Counted from the stretch's first letter, positions 31,619 to 39,918 are shown. The stretch is 64,000 nt of DNA from Mycobacterium persicum (GCF_002086675.1 NZ_MVIF01000016.1:1-64000); one strand, 5' to 3'. Numbers and translations: made by a program. Notes: generated by a model from the letters alone, not told the origin.

Positions 31619-31801
31619 ATGAGTGCCAAGAACAACAAGGGCAAGCTGAAAAACAAAATCGAGGACCTGGGCGGCCGGGCCAAGGAAGCGATCGGCAGGG
31701 CCACCGGAAATCCGGATACCACGAACCGAGGCCGGGCCGACCAGGCGAAGGCCAACCTGAAGGCTGCCGGTGAGAAGGTCAAGGATGCCTTCCGGAAGTA
31801 G
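31619..31801 (+). CDS. CsbD family stress protein
   Basis: A 60-residue, very hydrophilic and Lys-rich protein with the CsbD pattern (KLKNKIEDLGGRAKEAIGRATGNPD, then GRADQAKANLKAAGEKVKDAF). CsbD proteins are abundant general-stress proteins (sigma-B regulon in Bacillus) of unknown biochemical role. The upstream SigF promoter fits a general-stress role. The gene is followed after 3 nt by the cutinase gene, so SigF may also drive the cutinase. Confidence 0.9.
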   Translation: MSAKNNKGKLKNKIEDLGGRAKEAIGRATGNPDTTNRGRADQAKANLKAAGEKVKDAFRK

Positions 31802-31804
31802 GGG

Positions 31805-32539
31805 ATGACCACGATGGGCCAGCGCTGGCTGACGGCGCAGTTGGCACGGCTACGCCGGTTGACAACCGGCGCCGCGGTCGCAGTGGGCACGGTTGCCGCG
31901 TTGACCGCGGCACCTGCCGCCCAGGTTCCGTCGGCATCCGCCGAGCCATGCCCCGACGTCGAGGTGTTGTTCGCCCGCGGCACCGGCGAACCGCCGGGGA
32001 TCGGCAATATCGGAGCCTCTTTTGTGGAGGCGCTGCGCTCGCAGATCGGTGCCAGGTCACTTGGGGTCTATGCGATCAACTATCCGGCCAGCAGTGACTT
32101 TTCCAGCAGTGATTTCCCGCTCACGGTTATCGACGGGGTTCGCGACGCCAGCACGCATATCGAATCCATGGCGGCCAGCTGCCCGGCGACTCGGCAGATA
32201 CTCGGCGGCTACTCTCAGGGGGCGGCCGTGGCCGGTTACGTCACCTCCGCCGCCGTGCCGCCCGATGTTCCGGCGGCCGCAGTGCCCGCGCCGATGCCGG
32301 CCGAGATCGCCAATCACGTTGCGGCGGTTACCCTTTTCGGAACACCGTCGGGTCAATTCCTGAACCGGTACGGCGCACCGCCGATCGCCATAGGGCCGCT
32401 GTATCAGCCCAAGACGATCGAGTTGTGCGCGAACGGCGACGGCGTTTGCGGTGCCGGCAACGATCCCGTAGCCCACGTCTCGTATGCGATGAACGGCATG
32501 ACAAGCCAGGGCGCGGATTTCGCGGCGCGCCACCTCTAG
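31805..32539 (+). CDS. Cutinase-family serine esterase (Culp)
   Basis: A 244-residue secreted alpha/beta-hydrolase with a signal peptide (cleavage near SASA-EPC), the nucleophile Ser137 in GGYSQGA, Asp212 in NGDGVC and His224 in DPVAHVSY, and the cutinase disulfide cysteines. Cutinase-like proteins of mycobacteria hydrolyse lipid esters rather than cutin. Position before the SDR gene (Rv3725-like) corresponds to cut5 in H37Rv, which I recall as split into Rv3724A/B. Here the frame is intact with a full triad. Confidence 0.92.
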   Translation: MTTMGQRWLTAQLARLRRLTTGAAVAVGTVAALTAAPAAQVPSASAEPCPDVEVLFARGTGEPPGIGNIGASFVEALRSQIGARSLGVYAINYPASSDFSSSDFPLTVIDGVRDASTHIESMAASCPATRQILGGYSQGAAVAGYVTSAAVPPDVPAAAVPAPMPAEIANHVAAVTLFGTPSGQFLNRYGAPPIAIGPLYQPKTIELCANGDGVCGAGNDPVAHVSYAMNGMTSQGADFAARHL

Positions 32540-32668
32540 GACCACCCCCGCCGAGCGTGAACCACGCGACGCTTCGTCGGCGTTGCGTCGTCGGATGCAC
32601 AGTCGGCGCTAGCTTCGTGAGTCCCGCCCCGGCCGCGTGCCGGTCGGCCCGCCGTGCACAATCGCTCC

Positions 32669-33646
32669 ATGCATGTTCTGGTAACCGGAGGTACGGGGTT
32701 CGTCGGCGGCTGGACCGCCAAGGCCATCGCGGATGCGGGGCATTCGGTGCGCTTCCTGGTCCGAAATCCGGCAAAGCTGGAGAGGACCGTCGCCCAACTG
32801 GGTGTCGACACATCGGACTTCGTTCCCGCCGACATCAAGGACCGCGACGCGGTACGTGCGGCGTTGACCGGATGTGACGCCGTCGTGCACAGTGCCGCAC
32901 TGGTTGCCACCGATCCGCGCCAGACACAACAGATGCTGAGCACCAACATGGAAGGCGCGCGCAACGTCCTCGGCCAAGCCGTCCAACTGGGGCTGGACCC
33001 CATCGTGCACGTATCCAGTTTCACCGCGCTTTTCCATCCCGACTTGGAAACCCTGACGGCCGACCTGCCGGTTGTCGGCGGAACGGACGGTTACGGAACG
33101 TCGAAGGCGCAGGTCGAAATCTATGCGCGCGGCCTGCAGGACGCCGGCGCACCGGTGAACATCACCTATCCCGGCATGGTTCTCGGCCCGCCCGTCGGGG
33201 ACCAGTTCGGTGAGGCCGGCGAGGGAGTCAAAGCGGCGCTGCAGATGCACACGATCCCCGGGCGCCGGGCGGCGTGGTTGGTGATCGACGTCCGCGACGT
33301 GGCCGCCGTGCATGCCGCGCTGCTGGAACCGGGCCGTGGACCGCGCCGCTACATGGTGGGCGGGCACCGGATTCCGGTGACCGAGCTGGCCACCATGCTC
33401 GGTCAGGTGGCCGAGACACCGATGGTGAGCGTCCCGGTTCCCGACACCGTGCTGCGCGTCGCGGGGACGCTGTTGGACTTGGCCGGTCCGTACCTGCCGT
33501 TCGACAATCCGTTCACCGCCGCCGGGATGCAGTACTACACCCAGATGCCGGAGTCGGACGACTCGCCCAGCGAGTCCGAACTCGGCATCACCTATCGGGA
33601 TCCGCTCAGCACCTTGGCCGATACGGTCGCAGCCCTGCGGGCGTAG
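32669..33646 (+). CDS. NAD-dependent epimerase/dehydratase (extended SDR, Rv3725-like)
   Basis: The 325-residue protein has the NAD-binding motif VLVTGGTGFVGG (residues 3-14), VVHSAALVATDP and the catalytic YGTSK (YxxxK). The profile resembles the dihydroflavonol-reductase/3beta-HSD-like group; substrate unknown. CACAAT lies 6 nt before the ATG, suggesting a leaderless start. The order cutinase-SDR matches H37Rv. Confidence 0.88.
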   Translation: MHVLVTGGTGFVGGWTAKAIADAGHSVRFLVRNPAKLERTVAQLGVDTSDFVPADIKDRDAVRAALTGCDAVVHSAALVATDPRQTQQMLSTNMEGARNVLGQAVQLGLDPIVHVSSFTALFHPDLETLTADLPVVGGTDGYGTSKAQVEIYARGLQDAGAPVNITYPGMVLGPPVGDQFGEAGEGVKAALQMHTIPGRRAAWLVIDVRDVAAVHAALLEPGRGPRRYMVGGHRIPVTELATMLGQVAETPMVSVPVPDTVLRVAGTLLDLAGPYLPFDNPFTAAGMQYYTQMPESDDSPSESELGITYRDPLSTLADTVAALRA

Positions 33647-33656
33647 CCGGTTGCGT

Positions 33657-33714
33657 CGAGATTGCCGTTAGGGCTGTGGTTTTCCGTCGGTGCACGACCG
33701 TGGCGGCAATCTCG
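33657..33714. repeat. Imperfect palindrome between convergent genes
   Basis: CGAGATTGCCG (33657-33667) and CGGCAATCTCG (33704-33714) form a perfect 11-bp inverted repeat with a 36-nt loop, between the SDR stop (33646) and the stop of the small membrane protein (33723). It may act as a bidirectional terminator, or be a dispersed repeat. Confidence 0.6.
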
Positions 33715-33722
33715 GCGAGAAA

Positions 33723-33881
33723 TCACGGCAGCGCGTCGGGGTGCTGTGTTTCGTCCCCCTCGGAGGGCGGGATAGGCGAATTCTTCAACCACGTGCGTAG
33801 CCGGAGAAGTTCGTTGATCACGATGCCGATGCCCACCAGCACCAGCACCGTCACCACAATCGCGGTGGTCACGTACTCCAT
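33723..33881 (-). CDS. Small single-pass membrane protein
   Basis: A 52-residue protein. Residues 3-24 form one hydrophobic helix (VTTAIVVTVLVLVGIGIVIN), followed by a short basic segment and an acidic/polar tail (PSEGDETQHPDALP). The family is not recognised. The frame is clean and has an ATG with a conventional membrane-protein layout. Convergent with the SDR gene. Confidence 0.55.
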   Translation of the reverse strand: MEYVTTAIVVTVLVLVGIGIVINELLRLRTWLKNSPIPPSEGDETQHPDALP

Positions 33882-34001
33882 GGTGACAGGCCGGCCAGTT
33901 GCCGGCATGCCCCGCGCTGAACGGCACCGTACCGGGATCGCTAAGGTCAGACGCACCTTGCCGTACCGGGCCACACCGGCCCACCAACAAGGGGGTGCGC
34001 G

Positions 34002-34313
34002 GTGCCGACAATGGGCCGATACCCACGCTTGCGGGAGAGGCTTCACCACGCTGTTCTCGATGCCCCGGCCGATACGGATCCGGCCCTGCGACGCGCCGCC
34101 TACCGCGGCGATAACCTGCCCGAGCCGTTGCAGGCATATGTGGACAAGCTGCGCCGGCATGCCTACCGGGTGCAGGACAGCGACATGGAGCGGCTGCGCG
34201 GAGCCGGCTATTCCGAAGACCAGATATTCGAGGTGACCATCGCCGCCGCGCTCGGTGCGGGTGACAGCCGCCGGCGCGCGGGTATGGCCGCCCTCGACGA
34301 GGCGTTGCGATGA
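34002..34313 (+). CDS. Carboxymuconolactone-decarboxylase-like (AhpD-fold) protein without CxxC
   Basis: A 103-residue all-helical protein with an AhpD-fold pattern (LQAYVDKLRRHAYRVQDSDMERLRGAG, then EVTIAAALGAGDSRRRAGM). The redox CxxC motif of AhpD is absent. It overlaps the next gene by ATGA, and that gene encodes an AhpD-like protein that has the motif, suggesting a heteromeric or paired function. Starts at GTG; an ATG three codons later is possible. Confidence 0.75.
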   Translation: MPTMGRYPRLRERLHHAVLDAPADTDPALRRAAYRGDNLPEPLQAYVDKLRRHAYRVQDSDMERLRGAGYSEDQIFEVTIAAALGAGDSRRRAGMAALDEALR

Positions 34314-34888
34314 GACTGCACAGCGTCGCACGTGGTCGATTCGGCACTCGCCTGGTGTTCGCGGCGTTGCGGGCCGCGACCCGCCGCGACATACCCGACA
34401 TCATCAAGATGCGGCACTACCGTCCACGCTTCTTCGGCAAGCCGTTCTTCTCGCTGGCTCAGGCGGTGATGCGGGGACCATCGCCGTGGACGGTCGGTGA
34501 GCGAGAACTCTTCGCCGCCTTCGTTTCGGAGCAAAACCGTTGCCAATTCTGCGCCACCACCCATGAGGCGGTCGCTTCGGCTGTCCTCGACCCCACGATC
34601 ACCGTTGCGGCAGTGAGCGATTGGCGTACCGCCCCGGTCGACGACCGGGTACGGGCGACGCTGGGCCTGCTGGAAAAGCTAACCCGCACACCCGATGAAA
34701 TCGGACCGCCCGATGTGCGCGCGGTGCTCGACACCGGCGTCAGCGCGGAAGCGGTCCGGGACGCGATCGAGGTCTGCGCGTTGTTCAACACGATCAATCG
34801 GGTGGCCGACGGTCTCGACTTCAGGCTGCCGACGACCGCCGAGGGCGCCTTCAATGCTCGAGTTCTGCTCCGGCTGGGCTATCGCTGA
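34310..34888 (+). CDS. AhpD-like alkylhydroperoxidase-family protein
   Basis: A 192-residue protein with the complete AhpD core motif EQNRCQFCATTH (ExxxCxxCxxxH, about residues 74-85), the proton-relay and disulfide site of peroxidase-related enzymes. The segment VRDAIEVCALFNTINRVADGL is the conserved following helix pair. Likely thiol-dependent peroxidase or related redox activity in the cytosol; physiological substrate unknown. Cotranscribed with the CxxC-less paralogue. Confidence 0.85.
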   Translation: MRLHSVARGRFGTRLVFAALRAATRRDIPDIIKMRHYRPRFFGKPFFSLAQAVMRGPSPWTVGERELFAAFVSEQNRCQFCATTHEAVASAVLDPTITVAAVSDWRTAPVDDRVRATLGLLEKLTRTPDEIGPPDVRAVLDTGVSAEAVRDAIEVCALFNTINRVADGLDFRLPTTAEGAFNARVLLRLGYR

Positions 34889-34959
34889 GCGGGCATCGAG
34901 CCGAACCGGATATCGGCGCCCGCTTCGTGACATGATCGGCGGTGCATGAAGGAGGCGCG

Positions 34960-35694
34960 ATGTCAGACCACCCGGCAAGTCCGCTCCGGCATCTCGTGCA
35001 GTCGCTGGGCGGCGGCCAGCAGGCCTCGGAGGCGCAGGTCCGACACGCAGCCTGGGTGGCACGGTGCGTGGGTCGCGGAGCATCGGCCCCGCTGCACCCC
35101 AACGATGTGTCAGCTCTCGCGGAAAGCCTCCAATCCAGAGACTTTGCCCCGGGAACGGTCGTGTTCCTGGCCGACCGCGCCGCCAGCGGGGTGTGCATTG
35201 TGCGGCAGGGACGGCTCGAACTCGCGGTCGGCTCCGGGCGGCGGCGCGTGGTGGTCGACGTGCTTCGCCCGGGTGATGTCGACGGCGACATCCCGCTGCT
35301 GCTCGACATGCCGCCGCCCTACACCGCAAGAGCGCTGACCGATTCGAGCTGCCTGTTTCTGGATCGGCAGGCATTCGATCGGCTGCTCGCAACCCACCCG
35401 GCGATTTCGCGGCGTTGGCTGTCGAGCGTGGCGCAACGAGTGTCGGCCAGTCAGTCGCGGTTGATCGGACTGCTTGGCCGGCCGCTGGCGGCTCAACTGG
35501 CGCAGCTGCTGCTCGACGAGGCCGTCGAGAACCACGTCGAACTGGCGCAGCGCACTATTGCGGCCATGCTCGGTGTCCAGCGTCCGTCAATTAACAAGGT
35601 GATCAAGGACTTTGAACGCGATCAGCTGATCCGGGTCGGATATGCGGTCATCGAGATCCTCGACGAGGCCGGGTTGCGCGCTCGCGCGCAATAA
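34960..35694 (+). CDS. Crp/Fnr-type transcriptional regulator
   Basis: A 244-residue protein with an N-terminal cyclic-nucleotide-binding beta barrel (about residues 45-150: [42 protein letters not shown]) and a C-terminal winged helix (about 185-240: [24 protein letters not shown]). The canonical cAMP phosphate-binding RxS/T is not obvious ([10 protein letters not shown]), so the ligand may not be cAMP. GGAGG lies upstream of the ATG. It is downstream of the AhpD-like pair, which it might control. Confidence 0.88.
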   Translation: MSDHPASPLRHLVQSLGGGQQASEAQVRHAAWVARCVGRGASAPLHPNDVSALAESLQSRDFAPGTVVFLADRAASGVCIVRQGRLELAVGSGRRRVVVDVLRPGDVDGDIPLLLDMPPPYTARALTDSSCLFLDRQAFDRLLATHPAISRRWLSSVAQRVSASQSRLIGLLGRPLAAQLAQLLLDEAVENHVELAQRTIAAMLGVQRPSINKVIKDFERDQLIRVGYAVIEILDEAGLRARAQ

Positions 35695-35823
35695 CTTTCG
35701 AATCCGGGCCTGAGGTAGCCGGGGGGCGCCCGGCGCCATCGTCGAGTATTTCGCTGGTCATATTGGGATAGCCGCGTCCGAATTGGGTATCCATCGGCTA
35801 GCCATCACGAAGGAGCAACCGGC

Positions 35824-35922
35824 ATGGCCAAAGCAACCGTTCCTGTCGGCATCGAATCGCACGCCGAGCCCGAGCGCGTGCCGAACGCCATGCCTTGCGG
35901 CGGTTACCCCGGGGGTAAGTGA
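35824..35922 (+). CDS. 32-residue microORF before a haloacid dehalogenase
   Basis: An ATG with a good AAGGAG site (8-nt spacing) opens a 32-codon frame ending just 3 nt before the next gene. The peptide starts MAKATVPVGIE and ends AMPCGGYPGGK; it is Gly/Pro-rich at the C-terminus with a single Cys. No family is recognised. It could be a leader peptide, a small protein or a modified-peptide precursor; no maturation enzyme is next to it. Confidence 0.45.
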   Translation: MAKATVPVGIESHAEPERVPNAMPCGGYPGGK

Positions 35923-35925
35923 GGC

Positions 35926-36609
35926 ATGGCCTTACCGCACCGGCCGAAGGCGGTGGTATTCGACGTCGTCGAAACTCTGATCTCGTTGGCGCCATTGCGA
36001 TCCCGATTCGCCGACATCGGGCTGGCGGCCGAGCTGGCCGAGCGCTGGTTTGATCGGCTATTGCGCGACGGGATCGCGCTGAGCTTGGCCGGCGACTACC
36101 AGCCGTTTCCGGTGGTCGCCGCCGCGGCACTGCGTACGCTGGCGCGAGACGAGCTCGACGAGGACGCGGTGGGCCACGTCATGGCAGGCTTCGGCGCGTT
36201 GCCCGCCCACCCCGACGCCGAACCCGCCATGCGAACCCTTGCCGATTCCGGGATCTCACTGGCCTGTCTGAGCAACGGCACCGCCGAGGCCACCATGGAC
36301 TTTCTCAACCGCTCCAGCCTGGGGCGCTATGTCGATCAGGTGATCAGCGTGGCCGAGGTTCGCAGCTGGAAACCCGCGTCGCCGGTCTATACGCATGCGG
36401 CGGGCGTGATCGGGCACCGGCCCGAGGAACTCGCGCTGGTCGCAGTACACGCCTTCGACTGCCACGGCGCCAAGCGCGCCGGCTGGACGACCGGATGGGC
36501 CGGCCGTACCGACGGGCACTACGCCGAGGTCTTCGCTCCGGCCGACGTCGTCGGGACCGACCTCGTCGATGTCGCCACCAAGCTGCTCGCGCTGAGCGCT
36601 CACGCTTAG
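35926..36609 (+). CDS. HAD-superfamily hydrolase, haloacid dehalogenase type II-like
   Basis: A 227-residue protein with HAD motif I VVFDVVETL (nucleophile Asp, about residue 13), motif II CLSNGT, the conserved Lys in RSWKPASPVY, and a motif IV-like VHAFDCHGAKRAG that matches type II haloacid dehalogenases (usual form AxxWDxxGA). Hydrolytic dehalogenation of 2-haloacids or phosphatase activity are both possible. It is preceded by a microORF and probably cotranslated with it. Confidence 0.82.
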   Translation: MALPHRPKAVVFDVVETLISLAPLRSRFADIGLAAELAERWFDRLLRDGIALSLAGDYQPFPVVAAAALRTLARDELDEDAVGHVMAGFGALPAHPDAEPAMRTLADSGISLACLSNGTAEATMDFLNRSSLGRYVDQVISVAEVRSWKPASPVYTHAAGVIGHRPEELALVAVHAFDCHGAKRAGWTTGWAGRTDGHYAEVFAPADVVGTDLVDVATKLLALSAHA

Positions 36610-36773
36610 TTGCGGCCGAGCGGTGGGCATCCCGCGCCGGCCAAATCTCGATCAAATCCCGTGATACCGAGGCGCTGGCAGCGGCGGATAACAATTCTTG
36701 AAAACAGTGGTCATATGCGAAAAGGGTGATTTATATATATACCGTTGTCGCTCCAACCACCGAGGAGAGCACC

Positions 36774-37253
36774 ATGAAAATCACCACCTTGATTCAGGCG
36801 GCAGTCGCAACCCTGGTCGTGGCAACCGCCGGGGTCACCAGTGCACCGACTGCGTCGGCCGCCTATCCGATGGTCGGCAAACTTGGCACCGAACTGACGA
36901 TGACCGACAGCGTCGGTCAGGTTGTCCTCAGCTGGAAGGTCAGCAACCTGCAGCCCAGCAGCGATGAGACGCCGGGCTACCAGGTGGCCGGGAAGCTTTG
37001 GGAAGCGACAGCGACCGTCAAGGCCATTCGGGGCAGCGTCACTCCCGCCATTTCGCAGTTCAACGCCGTCGCTCCCGAACAAGCGGCTTACCGGGTTCTG
37101 TGGTTTGTCTCTTCGCCGTCCAACATCAGTGGAGCCACCATTCCCGAAGGCGCACAATCGACCGGAAAAATCCACTTCGACGTCACCGGCGCCTCGCCCA
37201 CCACGGTGACGATGAACAACGGGATGGAAGACCTCATGATTTGGGGGCCATAA
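36774..37253 (+). CDS. MPT63-like secreted immunogenic protein (DUF1942)
   Basis: A 159-residue exported protein with a Sec signal peptide (ALVV-type core; cleavage near SASA-AYP) and the MPT63/DUF1942 immunoglobulin-like beta-sandwich (GKLGTELTMTDSVGQVVLSW, YQVAGKLWEATATVKAIRGS, TGKIHFDVTG). MPT63 is a major M. tuberculosis culture-filtrate antigen of unknown function. GAGGAG lies upstream of the ATG, and an AT-rich TTATATATATAC stretch 40 nt upstream probably contains the -10. Confidence 0.92.
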   Translation: MKITTLIQAAVATLVVATAGVTSAPTASAAYPMVGKLGTELTMTDSVGQVVLSWKVSNLQPSSDETPGYQVAGKLWEATATVKAIRGSVTPAISQFNAVAPEQAAYRVLWFVSSPSNISGATIPEGAQSTGKIHFDVTGASPTTVTMNNGMEDLMIWGP

Positions 37254-37254
37254 G

Positions 37255-37986
37255 CTAGCCAGGCGCCTCGGCAGCGGGCTCGGCCGGCCCGCCCGGCTCG
37301 AGGGTGACCATCGGCGGTAGGGGTAGCGGGGTCGGTGGCAGGCCGCCGCCGTAGGAGGCCTGCCGCACGCCGACGACAAGCGTCAGCACGTAGGTGGGCG
37401 GCGTGTCGGGCGGGAAGCCCAGCACTCTGACGTCCTCGGGGATCGGGTCGGGACGCAGGCAGATTGTTGCCAAACCCCTTCCGGCCCAGTAGTCGTCGGG
37501 GTTTCCGGGCAGGAGTCGGTAGTCGAAGATCGTGATGGTCCTGCTGCCGTCCACCCGTTTGTCGAACGGGATGTACACGCCGGGCAGTTCGTACGGGTTT
37601 GCCGACTCCCGGTAGCGGTTCTCGTTGGGAACGGTGCGCTGACCTTCAAGTTGCACGGCAACCCGCTGGTGCCGCGGGGGGCCGTCCGGGTACCACGAAC
37701 CGCTGATTTCGGCCCAGTCCCAGCCCGGGCTCGGCTGACAGTCCGGTTCGCCGTAGGGAATCCAGTGGATCGGATCGCTCGGCAGTTGCACTTCGAGCAG
37801 GGCGCCTTTGGGGATGAGCTGCGGCACCCAGGTGCGGTTCCACCAACTGAGATTGTCGCGATGCTGTTGGTTGAAGGTGTAGCGACCTTCGCTCTCCATC
37901 GGCTGCATTGACGGATCGGCTGTTGCCAGGCCGACGGCCGACAATGTCGATAGCACAAAAGCGATGACAAGTGGGCGGCGCATCAT
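37255..37986 (-). CDS. Secreted protein coupled to the multicopper oxidase
   Basis: A 243-residue exported protein with signal peptide (RRPLVIAFVLSTLSAVGLA) and a mature part rich in Trp, Pro and Tyr (NLSWWNRTWVPQLIPKGALL, GWDWAEISGSWYPDG) with a Pro-rich end. No family recognised. Its ATG overlaps the oxidase stop (TGATG), so the two are cotranslated and the product probably works with the oxidase in the envelope. It is convergent with the MPT63-like gene, with one base between stops. Confidence 0.78.
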   Translation of the reverse strand: MMRRPLVIAFVLSTLSAVGLATADPSMQPMESEGRYTFNQQHRDNLSWWNRTWVPQLIPKGALLEVQLPSDPIHWIPYGEPDCQPSPGWDWAEISGSWYPDGPPRHQRVAVQLEGQRTVPNENRYRESANPYELPGVYIPFDKRVDGSRTITIFDYRLLPGNPDDYWAGRGLATICLRPDPIPEDVRVLGFPPDTPPTYVLTLVVGVRQASYGGGLPPTPLPLPPMVTLEPGGPAEPAAEAPG

Positions 37987-39653
37987 CACTCCATCGCATG
38001 CTGTCCGGGCGGATCGATCATGAGAAGGCCCATCATTCCCCTGTCTTCGTGCGGCAGAATGTGGCAGTGATAAACGGTCATGCCGGTCACGTCGGGGCGG
38101 AAATACATACGTAGGGTGTACCGGCCGAACGGGGGTAGCCGGAAGGTGTCCCACCACACGTCCGGCTCCGTCTGCCAGCTGGTGTCCCCGGGTGGGATAC
38201 CGTGGATGTCGACGACCTGAAACGGGTTGACATGGATATGAATTGGATGCTGAAAGACATCCTCATTGATCATCGTCCACTCTTCGATGGTGCCAGCCTC
38301 GACCTCGGTGTCAATCCGTTGGTGATCGAATTCCTTTCCGTCGATGAGGAACTGCACTCCCATGCCGGTCCGGCCGGTGATGTCTCCGGAGAACACCATG
38401 GTGCGACGGCGGGCGATGGGCAGGTTCGGCATCTGTGGCGGATCCACCAGGGTGGTGGGCATCCGGCTGTTGACCTTGTTCCCGGTCACCACCAATGTGC
38501 CCAACGGCATCGAGGGGCGCGGACCGCCGGGGTGGCCCTGGTCGTAGGCTGCCGCGTAGATCCGGTAGCGGCCCGGCTCACGCCCCTTGATGATGAACTC
38601 GGCCCGGTTGCCGGCGGCCAGCATGATGTTCGGCCGGGGCCGCGGTGTGTGGTAAGGCGTTCCGTCCGTGGCGATTTGGTGCAGCGTGTGACCCTCGACA
38701 TGTAGCCAGATCGACCGATGCGGGCACGCGTTGAGAAACCGCCAGCGCTGCGCCTCCCCCGGTTTGATACTGATGTCGGGCAGCAGTTGGCCGTTGAGGG
38801 GGTAGTACATGGACGACGGCACCGCGGGAATGGATTCGAAGGGTGCGTGACCCGCCATGGGAACCACCACGGCGAACGGCACCTCGGCACTGTCGTCGGC
38901 GATCCACATCTCGTTGACGACGATGGTTCGCTCTCGCATTTCGGCAATCTCGGGTATCGCGTCGATGTCGCCCTCGACGATGATCGGACCGGACAGCCCG
39001 TTCCACAGCTGATGGGCCGTCGCCGTGTGGAAATGCGGGTGATACCAATGCAACCCGGTCGGCTGGTTGGCCGCGATGTTGTAGCTGTACTGGTGGTCTT
39101 GCAGCGGGCCCAGCTGAAGTCCCACGTTGTCCCCGGGGTCCTCCGGAGACACCTGCAGCCCATGGGTGTGCAAGTTCGTGTCGACCAACTCCTGGAACAT
39201 GGTTGCCCTTCGCTCCCACCTATTCCAGAAGTCGTGGACGCAAGCTCGCCGGGTGTCGAAACGCGGGTCGTTCGACTTGGAGGCGCAATAGGGCACCATG
39301 AAAACATTATTTGTGGGAATGCCTACCGGAACGATGCGGTTCTTCAGCAAAATTCGTAGGTTGTCGCCCTGCCGTATCCGCAAGATCGGTCCCGGAAACT
39401 GGCCGTTGTATGTCTCCAGGGTCAACTGACGACCGCCCAGCTCTACCGGATTGGTCACCGCCTCCAGCGAATAGTCCAAGACGCCGTTCTCGCTGGACAC
39501 CTGAGGCAGGTCTCGCAGCTCTTCGCCACCGGCCCGCGCCGGACCGGCGCTCCTGATCACACCCGCGCCGGCCGTGACAGCCATCAGGGCCAGAAATGTC
39601 CTGCGGTCCAGGGGATTTCGCCGCAGGCGACGCCCGAGGGATGCAGATTCCAT
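37986..39653 (-). CDS. Tat-exported multicopper oxidase
   Basis: A 555-residue oxidase of the laccase/CueO superfamily. A twin-arginine signal (LDRRTFLALMAV, cut near ARA-GGE) is present, and all four copper motifs: HTHG (162-165), HWYHPHFH (202-209), HPIHIH, and HCHILPHEDRGMM with type 1 ligands Cys530, His535 and Met540. It would oxidise Cu(I), phenols or similar outside the membrane. Related to mycobacterial MmcO in role, but longer. Direct TTATCCGG repeats lie upstream. Translationally coupled to the downstream secreted protein. Confidence 0.92.
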   Translation of the reverse strand: MESASLGRRLRRNPLDRRTFLALMAVTAGAGVIRSAGPARAGGEELRDLPQVSSENGVLDYSLEAVTNPVELGGRQLTLETYNGQFPGPILRIRQGDNLRILLKNRIVPVGIPTNNVFMVPYCASKSNDPRFDTRRACVHDFWNRWERRATMFQELVDTNLHTHGLQVSPEDPGDNVGLQLGPLQDHQYSYNIAANQPTGLHWYHPHFHTATAHQLWNGLSGPIIVEGDIDAIPEIAEMRERTIVVNEMWIADDSAEVPFAVVVPMAGHAPFESIPAVPSSMYYPLNGQLLPDISIKPGEAQRWRFLNACPHRSIWLHVEGHTLHQIATDGTPYHTPRPRPNIMLAAGNRAEFIIKGREPGRYRIYAAAYDQGHPGGPRPSMPLGTLVVTGNKVNSRMPTTLVDPPQMPNLPIARRRTMVFSGDITGRTGMGVQFLIDGKEFDHQRIDTEVEAGTIEEWTMINEDVFQHPIHIHVNPFQVVDIHGIPPGDTSWQTEPDVWWDTFRLPPFGRYTLRMYFRPDVTGMTVYHCHILPHEDRGMMGLLMIDPPGQHAME

Positions 39654-39732
39654 TGCGGATCCTTGTCGTCGTGGAAGTCAGCGCAGAGCGTAACCCACAC
39701 AGGCGGCCTGGAGAAGCCGATCTTTTACATCG

Positions 39733-39797
39733 TTATCCGGGGTGAGGTTATCCGGGGTTATCCGGGCCGGAGGCCGATTAGCAGAAGTGTTATCCAG
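39733..39797. promoter_or_regulatory. Four direct repeats TTATCC(G/A)G in the oxidase control region
   Basis: TTATCCGGGG at 39733 and 39748, TTATCCGGG at 39758 and TTATCCAG at 39790 lie in the 265-bp divergent region between the multicopper oxidase and the secreted protein gene at 39919. Spacings are 15, 10 and 32 bp; the last two are near whole helical turns. They look like binding sites for a regulator. No match to a RicR-type copper box was recognised. Confidence 0.55.
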
Positions 39798-39918
39798 ATG
39801 ACTATTCGGTTGAAAGAACTCGCGCACCCGAATACCGGCCCGGACCTCGCCGCAAAGGCTGCGGCAATGGCCAGAAAAACCTGGCCGGCAAAGCAGGCGG
39901 AGCGTATTGTCTGCCGTC

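Noticed and set aside
35785-35790. GGGTAT as a second SigF -10 before the microORF
   Set aside because: No GGTTT-like -35 at 14-17 bp upstream.
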